Source: Neofusicoccum parvum (lineage: Eukaryota > Ascomycota > Dothideomycetes > Botryosphaeriales > Botryosphaeriaceae). Taken from it: 64,000 nucleotides of DNA. The notes under the pieces are model-generated. The model was not told the DNA's origin. It searched no databases and was given only the letters and a program-made list of their open reading frames with translations. Positions 46,415-58,034 of the stretch are shown in pieces. The DNA is taken from contig CP087214.1 of the NCBI GenBank assembly GCA_020912385.1, positions 1,860,001 to 1,924,000 of the forward strand. The letters run 5' to 3'. A program made the position numbers and the translations under genes. Numbering within the stretch: the stretch's first letter is position 1; every line of letters begins with the position of its first letter.

Positions 46415-47313
46415 TCGTGTCTTGAGGCGGGCTTTGAGTAGCGTTTCTGTAAGTCACCCTTCATGTTGAGAGCTGGATTATCAGGTTTCTCAAGCCATGG
46501 TGTATCGACAGCCACTATTGTTCTTCATTGCAGCCTTTGTGATCCACCGCTTGACAGCATAAGAGAAACGCCTAGTGAATCAAATCACATTTGCTATCCT
46601 TTGTTGAATACTCGCTGCCAGTAGGCATGTGTACTGGTCATCCTGTTGAATCATCACCGCCGGGTCAGCGCGGAGCAAGCGGACAGTGGGTCTCAAAAGA
46701 ACTGGCCTCGCATGGAGCGGTGCTTCAGCCGACAGAACGCGTGAAGGAGGTAAACTACTTGCATTGATAGCCAAAGCATCACTGCTCACTTGAGAGGCTG
46801 TCAAGATAGACAAATCAGCCCTGGCACACAGCTGCTCCTCGGATGCTGGCATGAACATGTGGTGATACAGGTCACGAGGTACTGTAGGTAGGACTTTTGG
46901 TGGACAAGAGGTGATTGGAACAAGTTGGCTCTCCTAGCCACATCGCGTGTCATATGAAATACGTTGACGCAGTGAGTCACGGGAGCAGCTAATCATGGAT
47001 GCCTTCAAGTTCTGAGAAGCCGTTTCCCTAGCCAGGACGGGCTGTGGAGAGGGCGAGCGTCGTTGGTCTTTTTTTCAGGCAGATACATCCTCGCCAATCT
47101 CACGCAAGAGGGTAACATCCCTGCAAGCCCCGCGAGTGAAGCAACTCTTGAAGGCACAATTGTGCGAGGACTTGAGAGGGTGAGGTGCGCGGATCGGGGT
47201 GTGTCGCGGGCCGGGGCTCGGCACACAAGCTCGCAGCAATTCCTTGAGTGGAAACCTGTCTCTGTCATCACAGACCCCGACCTCTCCCCTCGTTAGCAGC
47301 GGCCGCCGCTACG
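46415..47313. other. Intergenic, start of the accessory block
   Basis: 899 bp after the last conserved gene before the transposon. No gene or repeat supported. Confidence 0.5.
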
Positions 47314-48795
47314 ATGTCTCTGTTTCGTTCTGGGTGGCTGGGTGACACTCCGCCAGCCCGAACTCCGTCTCCGGATCAAGCGGAGCGGCGATCGGACCTA
47401 ACTGAAGACGACCACCAGCCAGCACCTTTTCCTGCAGACAGCCAGCCACTGCAAGCCACACAGGACACCTTGCAGGATGCGGTCGTAGAGCAGAACCCGT
47501 TACAATCATCGCCACTGTCCACCAGTATTCGTCAACCATGGCTCTTTCCATTGGCAGCAGAGATCTTCGATGTTGCGAAAAAGCAAAATCCTGAAGCCCT
47601 CGACGGGTACTTGCTACAAACTTGGTACTTGATAACTATACCCGTCCTAGCTTCAATGACCGTGCCCGTCCTGAGAGAGTTGGTTGAAGGCAACCTCGCA
47701 AAAGCGTCTCTGAGCGGTGCCGTCAAAGAGACAGTCGATACGTACCAGCACAATTGCGAATGCCGACCTGGCATATAAACCATGATCATTGCAGACGCGC
47801 ATGGTAATGCGCCTTCCCCCAAGGAGCTGCTGAAGGTGATCAAGGTTGTTCGCATGTACTGCAAGCAGGGCAGTGACGCGGACAAGGTGGCGAGGTAAGC
47901 CAAAGAACAAAGTACACGACGCTAGCCACTCACGGTTCCACAGGGAGGTTGACTCGAGAATGCCTTCGCGGCAAGCATCTATCGTCTCAACATTGCCTCA
48001 ATGCTACCGGAGGTTTCTGATGCAGCAGAACAACGACCAGGACGTGTCCGAAGCCAAAGTTGAGCGCGTACGTTCATTCTACGACACGCTTAAGAAGCGG
48101 CTCAAAGCATTGCCTACGGACGAACAAACCCAGCCGTTCAAACGCCCTCTACACTACTCCAGATATGCAGTGAACTTGCGGAGCCAAATCTCAAATCACG
48201 AAAGGCACCTACAGTCAAATGAGATATCATGTCTCTTCCACGCGGTACTAATGTACATCTTCGACAGGTCTTTGACGCAAAGAAGGGGCTTTACCTTGTT
48301 CGGCCTCCCACTCTGCTTCCTCACGAAGCCCATCCAGTCTTCACTCGCTGAGATCATGTTCACGGTGATGGGAAACGGGTACGCATCGAACGGCACTGGA
48401 TTCACCTCTGAGCCGACAGACGAAAACAATGACTCTGCCAACCAGATTGATCAACGTATCTGGGCCAACAACACTGGTTGCGTCTATTTGACCACACCGC
48501 TGAATCTCAACATGGAAACGAGACAATCCATCTCGAGATCGTTTCGTCGCGGCAGCCGGGCGACGAGGAAATATCCCCTGATTACCTGCTACAGTACTTA
48601 CGCACAAAATTGGAAGCTATCCTCCAGATGCCGGATGAGCCGGATAATTGGCCGGAGGAACTCATGGAATTGAGCGAGGAAGTGTCCAAACTCGACCAGG
48701 CGGAACAGGAACAGGACATGAGACGCGAACGCGAGATACAAGACTTGGTGGCAAAGGTTGACGAGCTCGAGAAAGCCCTCGAAGGTTTGCTGTAG
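47314..48795 (+). pseudogene. Unrecognised gene with interrupted frame
   Basis: From ATG 47314 (MSLFRSGWLGDTPP) one frame runs to a single TAA at 47776-47778, then continues in the same frame (ADAHGNAPSPKELLKVIKVV) to a good donor at 47895; a 49-nt intron leads to EVDSRMPSRQASIV in exon 2 (from 47944). Near 48264-48268 coding character shifts to another frame (VFDAKKGLYLVRPP), then a stop follows. The last 100 codons (48478-48795) form an acidic coiled coil ending EKALEGLL. No intron set I tried joins these parts cleanly. The TAA could derive from CAA. I recognise no domain. It is either a decaying gene or one with splicing I cannot resolve; not close to any family I know. Confidence 0.5.
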
Positions 48796-49733
48796 AGGAT
48801 TCAGTCACGACCGCCGGTCTGATCAGGAAATTGGCATGGCTCTTAAAGTCATTGCTAAGATAAGCTATGTGCGGGAATTGTGCCTTAACGGATTTTCTAG
48901 GCTCGAGCCTATCTGTGGCATGTATAGCGTTGCTATCCGGGACGGGACGTTGATTTTTCGATGCGGGCATGGCTAGCTCAGGTCACGATCACGAGAGATG
49001 AGTATGTGAACATGTGTATTGATATTCAATTACCGTTGCTAAAGGAAATCCAAACCAATCACTGTTGTATGCCATTCATGAACGATTCCATGCTCGGGCC
49101 TCTACCACAAGCCACTACGTAAATTCATGTCCTATTTTCGAACCAATCTCTACAGTCATAGAGCTGATATCATCATCCTCTTCGCATGGCTGTGATCTGA
49201 CTAAACTGTAGGGTGTCTTGGGGTACTCACCCCAAAAATATGAAGGCCGGTGAAGGTTGGCTTGGCCACCTCTTCGTGGATCCTATTCAACACATTAATA
49301 TCTACGTCTGCCCCCTTGTGGCTTTTGTGGTAGGCCTGCTAGCATATCGTGCGCGCGCTCAATGCACGAAGTTTGGCATACGGAGGCACCTGCCCACGAG
49401 AGCTCTTCGTCGGCAATTGGTGAGTCGGTGCTGAAATGTCTTGCGTGCTCTCGCCACTTCGCTTGTGTATCGCTTCCCTTTCTGATTTACCGGTGCTACC
49501 CCTGATGGTCGTAAGAGGCTATGCGGTTAAAAACGGAAAGTCGCCAGGCATGGCCGGATTTGTCGATGCTGGTGGAGTTGCAGGACGCGGGTGGGTGGCG
49601 GCTTGCCGCGCCTACCTCCGCAAGAAGGTGCGGCGGGTAATGGCGCCACCTTTCCAAATCACACTTCCCACTCAACCACCGCCGAATCTCCCACGACACA
49701 CACACCTCGACAAAGTTTCAAAGAGCCTCAACC
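48796..49733. other. Intergenic
   Basis: 938 bp between the broken gene and the coiled-coil gene. No supported feature. Confidence 0.5.
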
Positions 49734-51157
49734 ATGCCGGCCCGCTCGCGAGAGCCGCGTCTGCGACCTGGAGCTACGAGCACGGTCAGCTTGAACTTGC
49801 TGCAGCACCATGCGGAGAACAAAGAGATCCCATGGCGTGCCCATGTTCTCGATTTCTCGGAAAAGATGGCTGGACTCCGAGGAATCACACTCCCTCCCAG
49901 AACTGACGAGGACTCGATCATTCGTATCCTAGAGACAAGCCGGAATCTCCACGCCGTCGCAAAGGTATATGAAGACGCAAAGCTCGTGGTTCTTCGTCAA
50001 GCATGGGATGAACTGAGAGAACGTAAAAGACGTGTCACACTCACGGGTAAGCCGCTTCTCAAATATCCTCAACGCATCTGCTAAACCATGTGTAGAAAAA
50101 GAGGCCACTGTCAATGCCCAAATGGTTACCATCAACCAGACGAACACCAGGCTCAATGACTTCGCAGCCAAAATGAATACTTTCAAGCAGTCCTGCAAAG
50201 AGAAGGATGAGTCCATTGACCGTCTCAACCGGGAAGTGGAACAATACAAGGCTTCGGTGGTAGAAAAGAACCTGGAGGTCTCCTCGTTGCAGGTATCTCA
50301 ACACCAAGCAGTGTCTGAGCTCGAAACATGGGCCACTCGGATTGCCTCTCTCGAGAAAGCCTTACAAGATGTCAGGGCGGATCTTGAAACTGCGCAGTCG
50401 AACTCGGATCAGCTCAGACGTGACAGCGAGGCCAACACGAACGAACTCAAGAGGCTTGAAGCTGAATTCCAGGCGTCAGAAAAATCTTCAGAAGTCAAGG
50501 TTCAGAATCTTGAAATCTTAGTCAGGGATAGGAATGACATGGTCACAAAGCTGGACAAGACGTTGAAGGAAAAGATGGAGGAGCTCAAGAAGACCCAGGA
50601 AGGAATATCCACCGGGGATCACCGACAAAATGTGGGTGACGATGAAGAGCAGCGAGGACGACCTGCTAAAAAGCGAAAGGCAATTTTTTGATTCCTACTT
50701 GGAATGCTTGGTTCGTGCTAACAAGTAGCATCAGCAGGTTCCCTCGATCTCAGACGCAGATCATGAAGACGAAAACGGCCACTATCGACCGACCAAGACC
50801 GGAAACACGCTCCAGGTCCTCCTACCCGACAGTTCGGGGCCAACAGAAGCCCCTCCGGAGATCCAGAAGGTTATGCGTAGCCAGGAACGCTTCTGCAAGA
50901 AGAAGTCGATTAAGAGATTGAAGAGGTGGGAGATAAGTGAGGGTGGAATGAATGACTGCATGGAGTCGTTCTGTGTGCTTCAAAAAAGATCAGTCTGGTC
51001 AGATGATGAGCGCGGGGTTGCGTGTGCGCGCTGTGAGAAGAAGAGGATCGCCTGCATCATGCGTAGCGAGGGTGGAGAGCGCATTCTTCTTCCGTACAGA
51101 GCTGAGACTCGAGGAGGGGCATCTTATGATGAGGAGGGCTTCTGGTCAGGGGCGTGA
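49734..51157 (+). CDS. Coiled-coil protein with C-terminal cysteine cluster, about 422 aa
   Basis: Three predicted exons (49734-50046, 50096-50631, 50738-51157). The first intron is 49 nt. The second, 106 nt, has donor GTGGGT and a CTAAC branch site and keeps phase 0. Residues about 105-280 are a long heptad-rich coiled coil (DRLNREVEQYKASVVEKNLE, LEKALQDVRADLETAQ). The C-terminus holds paired cysteines (CMESFC, ACARCEKKRIAC) followed by ILLPYR, a layout I have seen in lineage-specific, multicopy hypothetical proteins of filamentous ascomycetes; function unknown, possibly metal- or DNA-binding. If the second intron is retained, translation instead ends at 50691 after a basic GRPAKKRKAIF, a plausible nuclear signal. 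Confidence 0.65.
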
Positions 51158-51857
51158 GCCCATCGCCCGAGGTCAGCAGCGCCGCCAAAGCTTGATCGCC
51201 AGCCGACGCAGCAGTCCTTGCTGTCGTCAAGAAAATTTCCTTCAAAGTTTGCTTGCGCCACGCTGCGCCAACATCCTATCTCATTCTCAAAGGCTTCACC
51301 TTCCTCTGCCTACGCGTGCAGCAACATTTACGACTGAAGGCAATTTCAGTGTGCTCTGCCTCCGGCACGCCGTCGACAAAGACGGACATGGAAGTTGAAT
51401 CGGCATTGCGCAAGTGTGTAGTGTAACGGCGGGCCTCTACCTCTAAGGATCAAACACCAAAGAGGGTGGTAAGCCGTGTAGGGTTTACCTTGAGTGGGTA
51501 CAAGGTAGGGGGAGAGAACAAGTATGAGCGAATACACGTGACTGAGCACTGCGTGCGAAGGCCGTGTTACTAATCAATGATGTAGATTGATTATGGAAGT
51601 TGACCACGGGGGGTCAAGTATCTAGCTAAGTGAGTGTGCTTATATACTATAGGAAAGCTATGACAATCTGGTGTTGCTCTATGTAGCCGGGCTATACTGG
51701 GCAACGGTTGCTGTATGTCGCCCGGCTCGTGAGGGCGACATGTGGGTCTCAGGCGGATCATCACGTGCACTGATCACGTGGTGATGCATTTTCTTGCGGG
51801 GTTCCTTTGTGAGTCCCCTCATCTTTCTGCGCCTTCCCAAGGCTGTGCCGTAACACA
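51158..51857. other. Intergenic upstream of the transposon nest
   Basis: 700 bp without a supported gene. A CACGTG/CACGTG-like pair with palindromic character occurs around 51764-51780 (tcacgtgcactgatcacgtgg). Otherwise unremarkable. Confidence 0.45.
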
Positions 51858-51930
51858 CACCTTCTTCCGCATCTCAAGGCAGATCCACGCCTGACCCTTC
51901 AACCGACACGGCACCCATTGCCGTTGTCAA
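51858..51930 (+). repeat. Leader repeat copy R1
   Basis: 73 bp closely similar to 58342-58416: both begin CACCTTCTTCCGCATCT and end GCCGTTGTCAA, with a few substitutions and a 2-bp length difference. Without the transposons the two copies would sit about 110 bp apart, so this is an imperfect tandem duplication. Confidence 0.85.
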
Positions 51931-51939
51931 AAAAGAACA

Positions 51940-51953
51940 CGCCGCCACCAGAT
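51940..51953. repeat. 14-bp target-site duplication, left copy
   Basis: CGCCGCCACCAGAT, repeated exactly at 58305-58318. It borders the TTTA-repeat end of the LINE-like fragment. Exact 14-bp duplications of this kind are typical of non-LTR retrotransposon insertion. Confidence 0.8.
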
Positions 51954-52076
51954 TTTATTTATTTATTTATTTATTTGTGTTTAACGTCCGTGTAGAGTCT
52001 AAGACTATTACAGACAGGACTAGGTCCGTTCTATATAAGGGGCTAGGTACATTTCAATTTTCCAAGATGAACGAGG

Positions 52077-52257
52077 TGTTAGAGTCTGAAGCCTTAGGAG
52101 AAGCCTCAGAGGATCATCGGCAGTCACGTGATACCAAGCCCTCTTTGTATTTAAGTTCTCTTCTTTATTCTTCTTCTTCTTCTTCTCTTTAAGTCTTAGC
52201 TTAACGTACATAGCGCAATACACCTTTCAGCGATCATCCTGAGGTTGAGCCCTGACA
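52077..52257 (+). repeat. 5' LTR (181 bp)
   Basis: Starts TGTTAGAGTCTGAAGCC and ends GAGCCCTGACA. Contains a TTC-rich microsatellite near 52164-52190. It differs from the 3' LTR only at 52241 (G here, A at 58018), a change equal to CpA-to-TpA on the opposite strand. Confidence 0.96.
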
Positions 52258-52320
52258 TTAGCTAAGACTTCATCCCCATTGGACTCACTGGACATCGGAT
52301 TATTGGCACAGTCGCGCACT

Positions 52321-52347
52321 GGAATCACTGGAATCACTGGAATCACT
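52321..52347. repeat. 9-bp tandem repeat in the retroelement leader
   Basis: Three copies of GGAATCACT, plus partial units on either side, between the 5' LTR and gag. Confidence 0.85.
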
Positions 52348-52369
52348 GGAGACAACGGGATCAACGATA

Positions 52370-53596
52370 ATGGTTGAAGGACAGCAGACTCAAGAGCAGC
52401 AGACTCAGGAGCAGCAGACTCAAGAGCGGCAGACCCAAGAGCCTTAAGAAATGATGCAGATGCTACAGCAGATGATGGTACGAATGGACTTTATTACCAA
52501 CGAAGTCACACAGCTTAAGAAAGAGAAGGAGAACCACCTTGAGACGGGAGGCGCTCAAACCCCGTCTACGCAGCCCTCTAAAATTGTTGAGCAAGGGGCT
52601 GGGAAAGAAGGGGTAAGGACAACCGGAAACACTTCGGCCCAACACAATGACCAGCAGCACATGAAGACCAATCCCACCAAGAATCTCGGCCCTCTGGCTG
52701 AATATTCAGGCAATAGGGACGAACTGGAGCCTTGGATTGCTCAGGCCCAAGCAAAGCTCGCAGTGGACTACGCGGAATGTACCGAGGCTACCAAGTTTTT
52801 CATGCTTCACAACCGACTTAGAGGCAAAGCCGCACGCCAGCTACAGCCCTGGGTACAGGCTAGCACCAATACAAGCAACATGACCGCCCAGCGCTTACTA
52901 GATCAGCTCCGCCTATCATTTGGCGATCCTCATGTGCAAGAAAAGGCCCAGCGCAAGCTACACAAGCTGCGCCAAACCAACAAGCCTTTTATGGAATACT
53001 TCACCGAATTTCGCAAACTGGTACTGGAGGCAGGAGGTACTCACTGGCCAGATGAGATCCTCAAGGCCTACCTGGAAGCAGGGCTCAGTCAAGAGCTCCA
53101 GCGCAGCATGATTGGCCTTGGAAGCACAAGCCAGTCCTTTGAGGACTACTGCACTGAGCTGAAACGCGTCAGTGATCAACTGGAAGCATTCAACTTGCGC
53201 AACAGTGGGAAGAGGGCCCAGCAAGGCTGGCAGCAAGGCTGGTGGCGCGGTCAAAATAAGGTTGGCTCGGCAGGGTCCAAGCAACCATTGCCAGGGTCTA
53301 AGCAGCCAAAACCAACGACGCCTCAACACGACAACATGGATTGGGAGCCTACTGGACCCGCTAGAGCGGCTCAGGGACGCCGTGTTAAATGGGTGGATGG
53401 TCAGGAAATGAACAAGCGTAAGGAGGAGGGCCGTTGCTTACGCTGTGGCGACTCTACACACCGGGTGGCCCAATGCCCTTGGCTACCACCAAGGAGACCT
53501 ACACACTTTGCAAGGCCTGCCCAGCAGGAGTACACGGGACCAGAGCTAGAAGACCCGGAGGAGGAAGAAGCTCTAATCCAGCTATCGGAAAACTAA
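52370..53596 (+). pseudogene. Retrotransposon gag with one early nonsense codon
   Basis: ATG 52370 opens a Gln-rich repeat (QQTQE units) that meets TAA at 52445-52447, after which the same frame runs to 53596. It encodes a capsid-like region (LAEYSGNRDELEPWIAQAQ, FMEYFTEFRKLVLEAGG) and a CCHC zinc knuckle (CLRCGDSTHRVAQC) near the C-terminus. The stop fits CAA-to-TAA. The final bases before its natural stop read GGAAAAC-TAA, and pol is in the -1 frame there. Confidence 0.9.
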
Positions 53597-56500
53597 ACGC
53601 TCCTGTCAAAAACCGCAGGCAGGAGCTAACAGTGGAGGAAAAGCAGGAAGCACAGAATGAATGGCACAAGCAACAACCTAAATTGGAACAGGATTCACTT
53701 CTCACTTCAGTTATGATCAATAAAGAGACTTTTGGAAAAGCTCTTGCTGATACTGGTTGTGAATTCTACGCTGTAATGAGCCATAAATTCGCTGAACGCT
53801 GTAACCTCCCGCGTATTAAAATCTCACCAAGGACACTGGATGGACTAACACCAACTGGGTGGAAGATCAATGAAGTTGCCTGGGCTGAAGTCGACATTGG
53901 GGGCCATCATCAAAAGCGCATGTTCTTCTATATCGTCCCAAAACTCTCTGGATGCGATCTTATGCTAGGGAGCCCCTGGATGGTGCAAGAAAAAGCAGTA
54001 CTTGACCAGAGCGAACGAACCATCACCTTCAAGGATACTGGATTGACTGTAAAGCAAGACACTGATCTCCCTAAGTCTCAAGGCAAGCTAATTGGAGCTG
54101 CTGCCTTTTGCCACCTTATGAGGCTTGGAAAAAAGAAAGGATATCAGATCTTTACAGCCAGCCTCGCGGATATTAACAAGGCATTACAGGAGAAGCCCCT
54201 TATGGATTTCCGAAGCCAGTTACCTAGCTGGGTAGACCCTAAACGGATCAGTCTATTTGACAAGAAAGAGGCGGAAAAACTCCCACCGCACCGACCTGGA
54301 ATTGACCATCAAATTGAACTGGAAAAGGATACCAACGGCAAGACACCTGATGCCCCATGGGGACCTTTATATAATATGTCTCGTGATGAGCTTCTTGTAC
54401 TAAGGAAGACTCTTAACGAGCTACTAGATAAAGGCTTTATCCGTGTAAGCAACTCGCTAGCAGCAACACCAGTCCTCTTTGTAAAGAAACCTGGAGGAGG
54501 CCTTCGTTTCTGCTGTGACTACCGGGCTCTTAATCGGATTACAAGAAAGGACCGCTATCCCCTACCACTGATCCAGGAGACACTTAATCGAATTAGTAAG
54601 GCCAAGTGGTTTATAAAGCTCGACGTGAGTGCTGCCTTCCACCGGATACGAATTGCGGAAGGAAGCGAGTGGTTAACGGCATTCCGGACACGCTTTAGAC
54701 TCTTTGAATAGCTGGTAACACCATTTGGACTGGCGAATGCACCTAGTACTTTCTAACGGTATATCAACTGGACATTAAGAGATTTCTTAGATGACTTTAT
54801 CTCTGCCTACGTTGATGATATTCTTATCTTCACAGACGGAACTCGTCGGGAGCACCGAGAAAAGGTGAACAAGGTACTAGAGAAGCTGGACGCTGCAGGC
54901 CTACAACTTGACCTAAAGAAATGCGAATTTGAAGTCCAGTCTACTAAGTATCTTGGGTACATCATTGAGGCCGGACAGGGCATCCGCATGGACCCAGAGA
55001 AGGTTAGAGCAATTCAAGAATGGAAAGCACCAACGACTATAAAAGGGGTACTTGGATTCCTTGGTTTTGCTAACTTTTACCGACGGTTTATCAAGGGCTT
55101 CTCTAACCTGGTATCTCCCCTGGTCTCCCTAACAAGAAAGAACACCGTCTTCCAATAGAGTCAAGAAGCCAATACCGCATTTAAGAAACTAAAGAAGGCC
55201 TTTATTACTGCACCAGTCCTTATACAATTCGACTCAGAGCGAGAAACAATCCTTGCAACGGACTCATCTGGTTACTGCACAGGAGGAGTGCTCCAACAAT
55301 TTGATAACGACGGCTTTCTACGACCAGTAGCGTTCTTTTCAAAGAAGAATCTCCCAGCAGAATGCAACTACCCGATCTATAACAAGGAACTACTTGCGGT
55401 GGTTAAGTATTTACGCCAGTGGGATGCCGAACTAAAAGGACTTCATCAGTTTAAGATTTTCACTGATCATAAGAACCTGGAATACTTTACCACAGCAAGA
55501 AGGCTTTCTGAAAGGCAGATTCGATAGTGGAGAGAGCTTAGCCGCTTCTCCTTTATCATCGAATATACCCCAGGGAAAACTAATGGATTGGCAGACGCAT
55601 TGACAAGAAGGGACTAAGACTTACCTACAACAGATATGGATGAGAGACTTGAACAAAGAACGGCTCAATTGCTTCAGTTAATGCCCCACGGATTGGTCCT
55701 CAACACTGGATCACCAGAGGACCCTGAAGAACAAGAATGGAGCAATGAAGATTCACTTCTATCTGAGGAAGCCATGACAGTCAAATCTCGACAAGCACGA
55801 CCAGGACAACAGGTACGAGAACCTCCTTCCCTAGAGGATCAATGGCAAGAGGCACTCCAGCAGGACCAGACGTTAAGGCAACTCCGAGAAGCAGTATAGC
55901 AAGGAGAAAGAATATTTCCCCTAGAGTTTGCTACAAAGTTTAAGGTCTCAATCACTGAGTGCTCACTGGACAACCAAGGGAGCCTCCTCTTCAGGGATAG
56001 GAAATGGGTACCAGACTCTGAGCCACTGCGAACGAGAATCATTCAAGAAATACACGACTCCCCCCTCTCAGCACATCCTGGACGTATCCAAACAGTCTCT
56101 CTCGTGGCAAGGCATTTCTTCTGGCTAGGATTTGTCAATGATGTCCGGAGGTTCTGCCGGAACTGTGATGTCTGTGGAAGGACCAAGGTCTGGAGGAATA
56201 GGAAGCAAGGGCTGCTCAAGCCGTTACTAGTACCAAGCCGTCAATGGAGAGAGATCTCTATTGACTTTACTAGGCCACTGCCATCTAGTAACGGTTGCGA
56301 AATGCTTATGGTAATAACCGACCGCCTAGGGAAAGGAGTAATCCTTGAGGCCTGCCCGAATACTGAAACGGAAACCATTGCAAGGCTGTTCATTGGATGC
56401 TTCTACCGGAATCATGGTGTCCCAGCAGCAATCGTATCTGATAGGGGAACGTAATTTGTAAGCCTTCTTTAGCAACGTATTTGTCAACTGCTTAAGATTA

Positions 56501-57345
56501 AGAGACGTATCTCAACGGCCTACCACCCCTAAACGGATGGATCAACGGAAAGAATGAACACTGAAGTGGCAAGGAAACTCGTATTGTTTGTGAATCACCA
56601 CCAGCAAGACTGGGCGGACTGGTTACCGGTTGTTCAGCTGGCCCTTAATGGAAGAACGTCAATAACGACTCAGGCAAGCCCCTTCTTCCTCTCCCATGGG
56701 TTCCACCTCGAGCCACTGGAACTGCTTGAGGATATTCAACCCAATGACCCCTACAGGGACTCCCCAGTGGCAAGAGCGGAGGCAATTGTAGCCAAGATTA
56801 AAGAAGTCACGGACTGGGCGCAGATGTCCATGGCAGAGGCTCAACAGGAACAAAAGAGGCAAGCTAACCGGTAGAGAAACCCTTCACCTGCGTACAAAGT
56901 AGGTGATAAGGTTTGGCTACACCTACGGAACCTGAAGACGGATAGGCTAAGCAAGAAACTCGATGATAAGGCAGTAAAATTCACTGTCATTGAGGTAGTT
57001 GGATCTCACAACTACAAACTGGATATCCCTAGAGCAGTACACAATGTCTTCCACGTAGACCTCCTCCGGCCGGCAGGAATGGACCCACTACCAAGCCAAG
57101 TACAGGACGACTATCAACCCCCACCAGTCCAAGTGGACGGCCAGGACGAATGGGTAGTAGAGGCAATCCTAGGCGAGAGAATAGCAAAAAGACCGGGTTA
57201 ACAAAGGCGCCAGCTACAGTATCAAGTTAAATAGGAAGGGTATGCTCGGCCAACATGGGAACCCGCATCAGCACTGAAGGACACAGCAGCGCTGGACTCC
57301 TACCTGGAACAAAGGAACCAGCAACGAACCCCACAGGAACTCTAG
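53434..57345 (+). pseudogene. Retrotransposon pol with twelve premature stops
   Basis: One reading frame (overlapping gag in the -1 register) holds aspartic protease (ALADTGCEFYAV near 53749, CDLMLGSPWM), reverse transcriptase (FCCDYRALNRITRKDRYPLP; YVDD at 54808), RNase H (ATDSSGYCTGGVL; FTDHKNLEY), integrase (zinc His/Cys region to about 56180, catalytic Asp near 56258 and 56437) and a chromodomain-like end near 57210-57270. Premature stops begin at 54709, 54754, 55156, 55525, 55615, 55897, 56452, 56470, 56530, 56872, 57199 and 57232; the natural stop is probably 57343-57345. All are TAA or TAG. No frameshift is needed, so decay is by point mutation only. Confidence 0.93.
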
Positions 57346-57808
57346 CACTAAGATTGGACTGACAGGCAACTGAACGAGAACTGGCAGTGAGCAAAAAGAC
57401 AAGCGGTTTGGCCCGACCGAAGCCGAGCCCGATCTAGGTAATATTGATCCTTCCTATCAACCAACAGTGAACTGCGAGACGACAGTACTAGGTCACCTGG
57501 TCGGGTATTACAGACCACTAGACGGAATCCGCCAGTGCCGGAGAACCCTCTTCCTGTCAACAGATAGGCCCTCAATTTAATAGCTAGTCGACAAGCCTGT
57601 AACAGCCTATCAACTGAGAGATGTCACCACCTCAACGTGACGTACCACCGTCGCATACTGCCGGTCAGCCAAGTTTCCAACTACGCCATGTAGTCGTTTA
57701 ATGTCAAAGTCCTTCGCTTTTTCACCTTGTATACCCCTCTATAATGGAAAAAGATCCGCCCCCACTGAGAATTAAACCCGACACCGTCTGAAAACAGAAA
57801 GAGGGGAA

Positions 57809-57841
<33 letters not shown>
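57809..57841 (+). repeat. 33-base poly-G tract beside the 3' LTR
   Basis: A homopolymer of 33 G, preceded by GAGGGGAA and followed by AGAGGGGGGTGA just before the LTR. It occupies the position of the polypurine tract that primes plus-strand synthesis in LTR elements. Confidence 0.85.
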
Positions 57842-57842
<1 letters not shown>

Positions 57843-57853
57843 GAGGGGGGTGA

Positions 57854-58034
57854 TGTTAGAGTCTGAAGCCTTAGGAGAAGCCTCAGAGGATCATCGGCAG
57901 TCACGTGATACCAAGCCCTCTTTGTATTTAAGTTCTCTTCTTTATTCTTCTTCTTCTTCTTCTCTTTAAGTCTTAGCTTAACGTACATAGCGCAATACAC
58001 CTTTCAGCGATCATCCTAAGGTTGAGCCCTGACA
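57854..58034 (+). repeat. 3' LTR (181 bp)
   Basis: One mismatch to the 5' LTR. Followed directly by the CGAGG target duplication. Confidence 0.96.

Larger units (their letters stand above)
52077..58034 (+). mobile_element. Complete Ty3/Gypsy-type LTR retrotransposon, 5958 bp
   Basis: Two 181-bp LTRs (52077-52257 and 57854-58034) differ by one base. A perfect 5-bp target duplication CGAGG flanks it (52072-52076 and 58035-58039). LTRs begin TGTTAG and end TGACA. Internal order is gag, protease, reverse transcriptase, RNase H, integrase, chromodomain; integrase after RNase H defines the Ty3/Gypsy group and the chromodomain a chromovirus-like clade. Thirteen in-frame stops make this copy incapable of encoding its proteins. 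Near-identical LTRs imply recent insertion. The base right after the left LTR starts TTAGCTAAG; no tRNA primer match was identified. Confidence 0.96.

Noticed and set aside
52077..57345. Stop-codon reassignment or programmed read-through in pol
   Set aside because: Stops occur at both Trp and Gln positions and neighbouring host genes use TAA and TAG as real stops; RIP explains all with one mechanism.
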